From contig CADCBH010000001.1 in assembly GCA_902799655.1 (NCBI GenBank), positions 1-64,000 on the forward strand: a DNA stretch of 64,000 nt, given 5' to 3'. Every line of letters begins with the position of its first letter. Position 1 is the first letter of the stretch. The position numbers and the translations under genes were made by a program. The notes beneath the pieces are model-generated. The model saw only the letters and a list, made by a program, of their open reading frames with translations. It did no database searches and had not been told where the DNA came from. This document shows, in pieces, positions 34,901-42,234 of this stretch. The stretch is from an uncultured Bacteroidales bacterium (GTDB lineage Bacteria > Bacteroidota > Bacteroidia > Bacteroidales > Bacteroidaceae).

Positions 34901-35750
34901 GGTGTACTGTCATACCCCGAAGGTTCTCAGCACCAACATCAACGCCTTTGCAGGCCGACAGACCGAAATGGACCTGTATGTACCTGATACGGCTGTCGTT
35001 GCCTACCAGCAGGCAGTGCCTTGGAGTACCTTTGCCAATATCTATGGTATCATCAAGGACAATGCCATCAACTACTTCGTCAACGACACGACCTATTATC
35101 AGGTTGAAATCAAAACCGGTAAGCGCGTCCAGTTCAGCAGACCCAAAGAACCCACCGATGGTGTCTTCTCGGGTTGGGACAAGCAGGAACTGCCCACCGT
35201 CATGCCCAACGAACCGATTAACATCTACGGTTATGTGTCGCATGAAGTCATCGACCAAGGCATCACATACCTGGCGCGACCTGAAGAGAGGCTCAACGGC
35301 AAAGACCTCGACAGACGTGCTGAGATTGTCAGTGCAGACAGTACCATCACCAGTGCCGTCATCCCTGACAGCATCAGCTATGAGGAGATTAACTACCCGA
35401 TCACGGCAGTCCAGGATAGCGCCTTCACGAGTTGCTCACAGCTTGCTACCCTCACCTTGCTGGGCTCTACACTGCCCGAAGCCGTGAAGACATGCTTTAA
35501 CGACTCCACGTATGCCAACTGTCTGCTGCGCACCGACATCGAAACGCTCACAGGTCCCTGCTGGCCACTCTTCCAGCATGTAGAACCCCTTACAGCCTCA
35601 GGCATCCACACTGTCAAGTCCGATGCGATACGCTCCGATGCACCTATCTACGACCTCAATGGGCGCTTAGTAGCACCTGCCGGCACCGCTTTACGCTACC
35701 TGCCACGAGGCATCTACATCCAGCAGAGGCGCAAAATCGTCATCCAATAA
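31965..35750 (+). CDS. BspA-like leucine-rich-repeat secreted protein
   Basis: 1,261 residues. Signal peptide MMKKILFMLLLYCMAVAVQA (an ATG one codon on is equally possible). The body is BspA/Treponema-type LRR_5 repeats (units like IGTAAFKGCTNMTSVKLP) arranged in three large modules; each module is closed by a conserved segment with FxVDDxxYFxI...FSGWDKxIPxIMPNDxxxIxGY (near residues 378-430, 705-760 and 1035-1085). The C-terminus IYDLNGRLV...LPRGIYIQQRRKIVIQ resembles a T9SS sorting signal, so surface attachment or release is expected. LRR proteins of this type bind host or bacterial ligands. It begins 5 bases after the last glycosyltransferase. Confidence 0.85.
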   Translation: MMKKILFMLLLYCMAVAVQAKGTEVYIGGITFEINEEKTEACVMPLGKKEKYQGDITIPSSIYYFEKDIPVTRIYDYAFNGCTDVANISIPASVKTISRDAFKDCAFTSVTYESEDQFYNTVYENTKSNPLSFTQSLYIGGTEITSITIKHNVPDYAFFYATWLKEVILPDSITTLGIGAFAYCRGLTSITLPSSITTIKDMAFKSCNFTSVDLPSPCNLGIEIFEDCKKLETVTLPDNITTIPMSMFNNCNALRISTLPSKVEIIEQKAFMNCHSLTQLPTTNKLKKILSSAFEGCRGLTTLIIPETIEDIGEKAFDCRNLKEVYCKAEVVPNTSENAFGNRQNEMTLYVPYSNLNEYQNKEPWVTFKVVEGIAPSLIIFFVDDEEYFRISQRGGTVVDTKGLKDPDCEIFSGWDKEIPNIMPNDDLLIYGYTSKTYTKDSINYILHHQELKNGKDLPYRAEIVGRTKDFAPADSLLTFPECFDYDSICYNVTTIANEAFKGDSIIKSVRLHHYINEIGTAAFKDCANLTSFNMSATLLDSIPAYLCEGCRKLSELALPTNTKKINKYAFRDCFALTDMPACNNVQELGEGAFANCRGFTTLLFNNAPNIRNIFNDAFTGCMNLSLVNLPVKLKILGDGAFGNCPKLQEVYCRADSLSETHVNAFAGRQTEMTLYVPASASDYYHSHLPWSEFQSIHSRITSTITFYVDDKSYFQITQESGTVVNTAQLKDPDTGSDGIFSGWDKTIPEIMPNDNMTICGYIARQYSNNGIKYLLHPKEEMNGTNRPNRAEAVGLRAGFTPEGGVLSFPDSLIYSDSIKFAVTRINDEAFKGATTIKSVTFPSGIKEIGTAAFKGCTNMTSVKLPDVIITVPDYLFEGCRKLTYVTLAKNTKRIGKYAFRDCFSLTDLPVGKNIVELNEGAFANCTGLKTLFFDTTPSVKYLYKDAFTGCTNLYSVTLPDTIKMIDQGVFGNCPKLKTVYCHTPKVLSTNINAFAGRQTEMDLYVPDTAVVAYQQAVPWSTFANIYGIIKDNAINYFVNDTTYYQVEIKTGKRVQFSRPKEPTDGVFSGWDKQELPTVMPNEPINIYGYVSHEVIDQGITYLARPEERLNGKDLDRRAEIVSADSTITSAVIPDSISYEEINYPITAVQDSAFTSCSQLATLTLLGSTLPEAVKTCFNDSTYANCLLRTDIETLTGPCWPLFQHVEPLTASGIHTVKSDAIRSDAPIYDLNGRLVAPAGTALRYLPRGIYIQQRRKIVIQ

Positions 35751-35787
35751 TAAAATCTGAAATATTTTAACTTAATACACATTGCTT

Positions 35788-37032
35788 ATGTTTAGAAAAC
35801 TTTTCGTGGCGCTGCTCTGCCTGGCCGGTATGACCACCGCCCATGCACAGACAGAAATCCAGTGCCCGATGATCGAACTGGAAGAAGGTCTCGGCTTTGA
35901 CGCCATCACCGAAGTGAGCGAAGACATCTTCGGAGTCAGAGACAACGACTACAAGTGGCAGTTCTACCACATCAGTGGCAAGCCGGTATCGCCCAAGAAA
36001 TGGAAATACCCACGCAATGCCACCCCACTCTTCAACGGTGGTTTGTTGCCCGTACAAGATGACAACGACCGCTGGTATCTCCTTCGTAGCACCGGCACCG
36101 CAACCCCGCTGTCTGCCAGCTATTCTGTTGTCTCTACCTTCAAGGACGGACTGGCCATGGTAAAAGACAATGAATGGCAATTATTCTTCATTGACACCAC
36201 AGGCAAGAAGGTCTTCCCTCATCTGAAACCGCAAGAAGTCTTGGAGCCTGGTGTCTCTCCGTTGCGCAGCGACCGCCGTCTATACCTCGATAAGGACACC
36301 TACCGCTACGGCTATATCGACAGCAAGGGCAAGATCGTCATTAAGGCCCAATATGCAGAGGCCCATGACTTCACCGACGGCTTTGCCCTTGTCAACAAGG
36401 AGCGCTATCCCGCCTCGTGGCAGGTCATCGACGTTACTGGCAAGGTTATCTCTACCGTTCCAGAGGAAATGGAGATCAAGGGCGACTTCGTAGGAGGCCG
36501 TGCTGTGGCCTATGTCAACGGCAAACACTGCATCGTCGATACCAAGCTTAACATCGTAGCCACCGTCCGCCAGTTTGCCACAGGCTTCTTCCGCGACGGA
36601 GGCACTGAGACCACGGCAATAGGTATACTCGACGATCCCGAACGCCCCGTACTCATCAATATCAGAGGCGAAAAGGTAAGTGAAGCCTTCATCACCTATA
36701 AACGCGATAGAGGCACCTCCAAGCCTGATCTCGTCATCTGCCACCCCCAAGGTCTCGACCAATGGCAAGACACCGGCTATAGCATCATCGGATACTCAGG
36801 CAACGACAAAGGCGCCATTCTCCATTACAAAGGCATTGTGGGGAATTTTGATTTCCTCCATGTCCAGCCTATCAGCATGCAGCGCAGCGGCTACGGCACC
36901 GCCCTTTGGTTCAACGTCACCAAGAAGCAACACCAACTCGACAGCAGCGACTATCACGAGCGCAAATCGAATAACATGCTCATCAACAGCAACGCTAGCC
37001 AAGCTCTCTGGCTAAAGACCAAAGGCAATTAA
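35788..37032 (+). CDS. WG-repeat exported protein
   Basis: 414 residues from the ATG at 35788 (a TTG two codons earlier is less likely). Signal peptide MFRKLFVALLCLAGMTTAHA. It then carries several WG-type beta repeats: DNDYKWQFYHISGKPV, DNDRWYLLRSTG, DNEWQLFFIDTTGKKVF and the best match YRYGYIDSKGKIVIKAQYAEAHDF. The role is unknown; such repeats often form ligand-binding propeller-like surfaces. It sits 37 bases after the LRR gene and is followed by a terminator, closing the long rightward block. Confidence 0.8.
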   Translation: MFRKLFVALLCLAGMTTAHAQTEIQCPMIELEEGLGFDAITEVSEDIFGVRDNDYKWQFYHISGKPVSPKKWKYPRNATPLFNGGLLPVQDDNDRWYLLRSTGTATPLSASYSVVSTFKDGLAMVKDNEWQLFFIDTTGKKVFPHLKPQEVLEPGVSPLRSDRRLYLDKDTYRYGYIDSKGKIVIKAQYAEAHDFTDGFALVNKERYPASWQVIDVTGKVISTVPEEMEIKGDFVGGRAVAYVNGKHCIVDTKLNIVATVRQFATGFFRDGGTETTAIGILDDPERPVLINIRGEKVSEAFITYKRDRGTSKPDLVICHPQGLDQWQDTGYSIIGYSGNDKGAILHYKGIVGNFDFLHVQPISMQRSGYGTALWFNVTKKQHQLDSSDYHERKSNNMLINSNASQALWLKTKGN

Positions 37033-37040
37033 AAACCATG

Positions 37041-37077
37041 AAAATCCTGAGCTTTATAAGCCCGGGATTTTTCTTTT
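37041..37077 (+). terminator. Intrinsic terminator after the WG-repeat gene
   Basis: AAAATCC (37041-37047) pairs with GGGATTTT, with an inner GCTT/AAGC stem, and TTCTTTT follows. Confidence 0.7.
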
Positions 37078-37097
37078 CACAGAGATTAACTAAAAAC

Positions 37098-37180
37098 AAC
37101 CTAGAGGTAACCTAGAGGCAACCTAGAGGTAACCTAGAGGTAACCTTGAGGTAACCTTGAGGTAACCTTGAGGTAACCCA
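37098..37180. repeat. 11-bp tandem array AACCTAGAGGT
   Basis: Seven complete 11-base copies plus a partial one. The first four read AACCTAGAGGT (one ends in C) and the next three AACCTTGAGGT. The unit is near-palindromic around CCTNGAGG. The array lies between the terminator and the fimbrial promoter; the remaining noncoding bases to 37376 show only the G tract. Confidence 0.9.
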
Positions 37181-37286
37181 TCAAAATAGGATGTGCGCAC
37201 CGACACTTCTGGTTTGATATGAAATTGTCTGTTGCAAACAGAGCAAAAAAAAGGCCTGCTTGTACATTCATATTTTATGACATATT

Positions 37287-37296
37287 GGGGGGGGGG
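37287..37296. repeat. Homopolymer G10 tract
   Basis: Ten consecutive G lie 80 bases upstream of the -33/-7 promoter of the fimbrial locus. Tracts of this length are prone to slippage. Confidence 0.9.
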
Positions 37297-37376
37297 TAAT
37301 TCTGGAGAGGCAATGCTCTCTCCAAAAAATTAACTAAAAAATTTAAGCCTTTTTAACAAAATCTTGTCGTATTTCC

Positions 37377-37407
37377 TTGACAGAAATGAAAAAAATTATT
37401 AATTTTG
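37377..37407 (+). promoter_or_regulatory. Promoter of the fimbrial locus
   Basis: TTG (37377-37379), 20-base spacer, TAATTTTG (37400-37407). It would start transcription near 37413 and is the only good -33/-7 match before the fimbrial genes. Confidence 0.75.
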
Positions 37408-37451
37408 CAGCAACTTAATAATGTACGCAGATAAAATTGCCGTGTTTAGGC

Positions 37452-39059
37452 ATGGCCAAAGAGGAAAAAGTTAACAAATTTTTGGGTTTGACAATGATTA
37501 ACTATAAAACCGCATATCGCCCTAGTCATCTGTTCGGCAAGCGTCGCGCAAGCATCCGTTGCGTGATGCTGGCTCTGCTGTTTGGCTGGGCTATTCTGGC
37601 GGTTGCACGCCCACGACTGATTCCGCTATTTGTTGAAGACGACGAGATCAACTACAACTGGTTTATCGACTGCGAAGAACCCATCGACGTGGACGATGAG
37701 CATTTCTACGATAACAGTGCTACGATCTTGTTCCGTGTCAACAAGTACGGATTGCCCAAGAACGATAAGACGCTGAACGAGCTGAAGGATGTTGTGCTGC
37801 CGCGTATCAATCAGGACAGTCTGGAGCTGATAGCCATCGTCATCCGTGGCGGTGCCTCACCCGAAGGTCCTTACTGGTTGAACAAACAGTTAAGTGAGAA
37901 GCGTGCCAAGGCGCTGACTGACTTCGTGACGTCACACCTGACCTATAATGCGCTCAACGACTCTACCAACGTCAACAGGAACCTGAGTCAGATTTACGAG
38001 GTTGAGGATTACCGTTCGCTTTGTATCATGATGAAGAAGGCTGCTGACCCCGACTACAGATTCGTCAAGGATCTCTGCGACAAGTATCTGGCAGACAAGA
38101 AAGAGGAGCAGTTGAAGGAGATACTGATAAAAGCTCAGGGAGGCAGGCTGTGGAACCGTATGCTGAAGCAGTACTTCCCGAAGCTGCGTGCTGCCCGCAT
38201 CATGCTTTTCTTCCGCAAGCATCAGCCTAAGCCCGAAGTGGTTGTACCGCCGACGCCCGTTGTGCCGGCAGAGCCTTTGAAGAGAGACTCAGTAGTAGTA
38301 CTGCCTCCCATACCCGTGGAGAATGTGGAGAGCACCCCAATCACAGAAACCCTGGAGCGCAAGAAGTTGTTGGCCATCAAGACCAACATGCTGCTTTATG
38401 GTGTCTATGTACCAGGCTATAACCGCTGGGCTCCCATTCCCAATGTCGCCGTGGAATACTATCCGCAGAAGGGTCACTTCACCTATGGTGCCTCGTTTGA
38501 CATGCCTTGGTGGCAGGATTATAATGCCCATAAGTATTTCCAGTTCCGCAACTATCAGTTAGAGACGCGCTACTACCTCAATGGTGCCAACAAGTCCATT
38601 GGGGCCAATGGGGCCAATGAGACCAACAAGGCCTATAACCGAAAAGCCTTCATGGGCTTCTACCTCCAAGGCTACGCCCACCTGGCCGTCTTCGGTATCT
38701 GCTTCGACGAGAATCGAGGCTGGGTAGGCGAAGGTGTCGGTGCCGGTATCGGTGCAGGCTTCGTGACGCCCATCAGCAAGAATGGTCATTGGAAGTTGGA
38801 GTTCTCTGTACAGGCAGGTTTCTTCACTTGCAAGTACGACCCCTACCAGTTCGAGAATCCAGTGAACCCCGCATACCGCGACGGTCTCTACTACTACAAG
38901 TGGACAAAGAAGCCATCACTGTTCGAGAAGCGTCAGTACCGCTGGAACTGGATAGGTCCGACCCGCATCGGTATCACCCTGAGCTACGACCTGCTGTATC
39001 GCCGGATACAGAAGAAGGGCGCAAGCTTCATCAACAAAGAAAGGAGGGTGACGCCATGA
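37452..39059 (+). CDS. DUF3575 / OmpA-like fimbrial-locus protein
   Basis: 535 residues from the ATG at 37452; a start at 37494 is nearly as good. One hydrophobic export segment follows a basic stretch (CVMLALLFGWAILAVA). The first half has an OmpA-like pattern (IRGGASPEGPYWLNKQLSEKRA), the second half is DUF3575-like: KTNMLLYGVYVPGYNRWAPI, VAVEYYPQKGHFTYGASFD, and a beta-barrel-like C-terminus. Such proteins commonly open fimbrial operons in Bacteroidota and may anchor or assemble fimbriae in the outer membrane. A 9-bp repeat array encodes SIGANGANETNKAY near residue 382. Its stop overlaps the next gene (ATGA). Confidence 0.83.
   Translation: MAKEEKVNKFLGLTMINYKTAYRPSHLFGKRRASIRCVMLALLFGWAILAVARPRLIPLFVEDDEINYNWFIDCEEPIDVDDEHFYDNSATILFRVNKYGLPKNDKTLNELKDVVLPRINQDSLELIAIVIRGGASPEGPYWLNKQLSEKRAKALTDFVTSHLTYNALNDSTNVNRNLSQIYEVEDYRSLCIMMKKAADPDYRFVKDLCDKYLADKKEEQLKEILIKAQGGRLWNRMLKQYFPKLRAARIMLFFRKHQPKPEVVVPPTPVVPAEPLKRDSVVVLPPIPVENVESTPITETLERKKLLAIKTNMLLYGVYVPGYNRWAPIPNVAVEYYPQKGHFTYGASFDMPWWQDYNAHKYFQFRNYQLETRYYLNGANKSIGANGANETNKAYNRKAFMGFYLQGYAHLAVFGICFDENRGWVGEGVGAGIGAGFVTPISKNGHWKLEFSVQAGFFTCKYDPYQFENPVNPAYRDGLYYYKWTKKPSLFEKRQYRWNWIGPTRIGITLSYDLLYRRIQKKGASFINKERRVTP
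38592..38636 (+). repeat. 9-bp repeat array inside the DUF3575 gene
   Basis: Five units including GGGGCCAAT twice, GAGACCAAC and AAGGCCTAT, in frame, read as (G/E/K)-A/T-(N/Y). Confidence 0.85.
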
Positions 39060-40258
39060 AGAAGAGGATGATAAGTCTTAAAGGTCTCCTTGGTCTTATA
39101 GGTCTAATAGGACTGATGGGCCCCATTGGTTTCCAAAGCTGTAGCCCTGAGCCACCGTTGCACCTCTACGATGCTCAGGAAGCAGTCATTGAGTTGTCGG
39201 TTGTCGACCTCAACATGGAGGGTTATTGGGAAACTGTGATGGACCTGAACACCGTGATGGGCCTCGACACCAAGTGGTATTACGGCTGGGACGAAGTTGA
39301 CGTCCAGACCCACCACAGCGATATCGGTTACAGCATCCCCACCATTTTCCAGGTGCGCCGCTACTATACCGGCGAGGTACCTTATGCCCCACATACCGGT
39401 GTGGTCATCGACACCATCCATGGCACCCACTATCAGGGCATGTTCGATTGGGGCTACTGGGATATGATGTTGTGGAACCATATAGAGACACACGATGGTG
39501 TGCAGAGCCTTGTCATCGACGAGAGCAGCTCGCTCGACTCGATCATCGCTTCTACCAACCAGACCATGCGCAGCACGCGCTTCAATGCGCCCAGCTATAC
39601 GCATGCCTTCAATGCTCCCGAGCCACTGTTTGTCGCCTACGAACAGGCCATCGAGATCAACAAGAACCTGGATGGTTTCGTCTATGACGAGAAACGCGAG
39701 GCATGGGTGCGCACATTGAAGATGGTACTGAGGCCTATCACCTACATCTACCTCACGCAGATTATTCTGCACAACAACAAGGGCCGCATCACCAGTATCG
39801 ACGGTAATGCCGACATCTCGGGAATGGCCCGCAGCGCCAATATGAATACGGGTGTGGCAGGCAATGATGCCATCACCGTGTATTTCAACGCCAATATGAA
39901 GAAAGACTGCGATATGGAAGGTGAACTGGTCGATATCATCGGCGGACGTGTATTGACCTTTGGTGTGACAGCCAACGAGGCCAACGCCATCAACAAGGCT
40001 AATGCCGCCAAGCGGTCAGGCGCGGCGAACAACAAGTTCCGCCACTATATGGACTTCACCATGCAGTTCAACAATGGTAACGACTCGACCTTCGTGTTCG
40101 ATGTTACCGAACAAGTACAGAAGCAGCAAAAGGGTGGCATCATCACAGTCGAACTCGACGTCGACACCATCCCGATACCCTCTCGCTCAGGTGGCTCCGG
40201 CTTCGATGCCGTAGTCAAGGACACAGAGGACGGCGGAACCTGGGAATTTGATATGTAA
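39056..40258 (+). CDS. DUF5119 fimbrial-locus lipoprotein
   Basis: 400 residues. The lipoprotein signal peptide ends GFQSC (Cys29) and its hydrophobic core (LLGLIGLIGLMGPIG) is written by 9-bp repeats. The mature part fits DUF5119, which accompanies DUF3575 and fimbrillins in this phylum and is probably a minor or tip subunit. The ATG at 39056 overlaps the previous stop by 4 bases; the frame upstream belongs to the other gene. Notable segments are LDTKWYYGWDEVD and the terminal Gly/Asp-rich SGGSGFDAVVKDTEDGGTW. Confidence 0.85.
   Translation: MKKRMISLKGLLGLIGLIGLMGPIGFQSCSPEPPLHLYDAQEAVIELSVVDLNMEGYWETVMDLNTVMGLDTKWYYGWDEVDVQTHHSDIGYSIPTIFQVRRYYTGEVPYAPHTGVVIDTIHGTHYQGMFDWGYWDMMLWNHIETHDGVQSLVIDESSSLDSIIASTNQTMRSTRFNAPSYTHAFNAPEPLFVAYEQAIEINKNLDGFVYDEKREAWVRTLKMVLRPITYIYLTQIILHNNKGRITSIDGNADISGMARSANMNTGVAGNDAITVYFNANMKKDCDMEGELVDIIGGRVLTFGVTANEANAINKANAAKRSGAANNKFRHYMDFTMQFNNGNDSTFVFDVTEQVQKQQKGGIITVELDVDTIPIPSRSGGSGFDAVVKDTEDGGTWEFDM
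39083..39127 (+). repeat. 9-bp repeat array encoding a signal-peptide core
   Basis: Units GGTCTCCTT, GGTCTTATA, GGTCTAATA, GGACTGATG and GGCCCCATT give alternating Gly-Leu-Ile/Met residues of the DUF5119 protein's signal peptide. Confidence 0.75.
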
Positions 40259-40263
40259 GGCGA

Positions 40264-40317
40264 GCCCCATAAAACTCATAAGCCCAATAAGCCCAATAAG
40301 CCCCATGAGCCCCAAAA
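40264..40317. repeat. 9-bp repeat array (inverted orientation) before the first fimbrillin
   Basis: Six units: GCCCCATAA, AACTCATAA, GCCCAATAA twice, GCCCCATGA, GCCCCAAAA. This is the reverse complement of the coding arrays and is the same type as the array at 2396. Confidence 0.85.
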
Positions 40318-40341
40318 AAGAAAACAAAAAAGTATTGTAAT

Positions 40342-42210
40342 ATGAACAAAAAACAATTTATCTTAGCAGCTTTGGCAAGTGTAGCACTGACCTGCTGTAC
40401 CCAGGAAGAGTTTGCAGGCGACAACAGCCGCTCTACCGAACACACCTCTGGTATGATCACCTTCAGTGGCGGTTCGAGTGCCATCACCCGTGCCGACCTC
40501 TATGGCGCCACCGCTGCTGAGAAATTGGGCAACAAGTTCGTGGTGTATGGCACAAAGCATGCTGCCGCTGAGGACAAGTCTGCCGATAACGATGCCGTGG
40601 TATTCAACAACTTCCAGGTAGCCTGGACGGCTAACACCGCCGGTCAGACAACCACTAACAGCAGCGACTGGGAGTATGTGGGACTGCAGGCATACGATGC
40701 TACGCCCTCTCAGCAAGGCATCAAATACTGGGACTATAGTGCCAGCAACGGACATACGTTCTATGCTTTCTCCAGCTCTGACATCTCGTATCCTAAAAAC
40801 GAAGCCAACGACAAGGTGATTGTCAGCAAGGTCACTACAGATGCCAACTCGCTGTATAACAAGGGCTATGCCGTCACCATCAAGGAGGGTGCCACACTCG
40901 GCAATCTCTATTTCTCGAATCGTGTCCCCGTGGCTAAGGCTGACTATGAAAAGACCGTCAGCTTCACTTTCCGCAATGTGGGTACCTTGCTGCGCATTGG
41001 TTTCTACGAGACCATTCCTGGCTATAAGGTAAAAATCGACCGATTCTACATCGATGATAACGCAACGGCTGTTGTCACCAGCTTTGCTGCGATGAAAGAT
41101 GCCAAGTCCGACGGTTTCTATGCCTCCTTGCAGAATGTCAAGAGCTCTACTGAGCAGACGATCAACGTGACCTATTACGACAATACCGATGCTGCCATAG
41201 AGAATATTCCCAAGCTGACCAATCCCACTGGCGGTTATAACTACGCACTGAAACTGGGTTCAGCAGCCAGCATCATCAATCAGGAGCTGGGCACCTCATC
41301 CTCTTCACCGACATGGGTCAACAGCGGATATGCTGCCGTACTCCCCTTTGAGGCGAATACCAACCCGCTGCTCTTGAAGCTCGACTTCACCATGTATGCT
41401 GAAGACGGCTCACCCGACGAGATCAAAGTACGTGGCGCACGTGCCATCGTTCCGGCAGAATATGTGAAATGGAAGAGCAATTTCGCCTATACCTATTTAT
41501 TTAAGATTAGCGACAAGACCAATGGTACCACTGGTAACGTTGATGAGAATGGTGACCCCACAGACCCAGAAGGTCTGAAGCCCATCACCTTCGACGCCAT
41601 CGCTGTTGATGTGACAGAAGCTCAGCAGCAGACCGTCTCTTCCGTCTCTACCAACAGCATCACGACCTACGCTGAGGGTGCTATTGCCAATGAATATACA
41701 GCCAGCAAGCCTATCTGCATAACTGTTTCTAACAGCTCGACAGGCGCAGTAATCACTCCTTCAGGCCTCGGCGAAACAGATGGTAAGGCTCAGGTCTATA
41801 AGCTCAACAAGGCCGCCACAGAGACTGACGTGCTTGGACAACTGACAGGCATGCCTATGGGCATCACGATGACTGCCGAGAGCACCACGCTCGAGACGAC
41901 GGTGACCCTGGCCGATGGCAGTACGCCGGCTATCAGCAATGTGAAGTTCACGCCCTCTGCAGCTGACACCTATTATGCATACGTATATACGACGACAAAA
42001 TATGTCGCTCCCACTTATCTCAGCCAGTCTGCTGGTACCTACGACTCCAGCAAGACCTACTACATGAAGACGGCCAACAACGTGTACTATGCCGTCTCAG
42101 TGCCCACAGCAGCAGCCTTCGACGAGCACAAGGCCCAGCTGTATATCATCGACTCTACAGCACCCGGCACACCTGGTGTCTATGACGTCAAAATCATCAA
42201 GGTCCAATAA
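40342..42210 (+). CDS. Fimbrillin-family lipoprotein 1
   Basis: 622 residues. Lipobox at LTCC (Cys18/19). The fimbrillin (Mfa-like_1) layout is visible: MITFSGGSSAITRA after the lipid anchor, WEYVGLQAY...IKYWDYSASNGHTFYAF, then FRNVGTLLRIGFYETIPGYKVKI, and AIVPAEYVKWKSNFAYTYLFKI before a variable C-terminal domain ending VKIIKVQ. Such subunits are lipid-modified, trimmed at the surface and polymerised. It is the first of three tandem paralogues; 24 bases separate it from the second. Confidence 0.88.
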   Translation: MNKKQFILAALASVALTCCTQEEFAGDNSRSTEHTSGMITFSGGSSAITRADLYGATAAEKLGNKFVVYGTKHAAAEDKSADNDAVVFNNFQVAWTANTAGQTTTNSSDWEYVGLQAYDATPSQQGIKYWDYSASNGHTFYAFSSSDISYPKNEANDKVIVSKVTTDANSLYNKGYAVTIKEGATLGNLYFSNRVPVAKADYEKTVSFTFRNVGTLLRIGFYETIPGYKVKIDRFYIDDNATAVVTSFAAMKDAKSDGFYASLQNVKSSTEQTINVTYYDNTDAAIENIPKLTNPTGGYNYALKLGSAASIINQELGTSSSSPTWVNSGYAAVLPFEANTNPLLLKLDFTMYAEDGSPDEIKVRGARAIVPAEYVKWKSNFAYTYLFKISDKTNGTTGNVDENGDPTDPEGLKPITFDAIAVDVTEAQQQTVSSVSTNSITTYAEGAIANEYTASKPICITVSNSSTGAVITPSGLGETDGKAQVYKLNKAATETDVLGQLTGMPMGITMTAESTTLETTVTLADGSTPAISNVKFTPSAADTYYAYVYTTTKYVAPTYLSQSAGTYDSSKTYYMKTANNVYYAVSVPTAAAFDEHKAQLYIIDSTAPGTPGVYDVKIIKVQ

Positions 42211-42234
42211 CACATAAACTAAAACGATAGTAAC

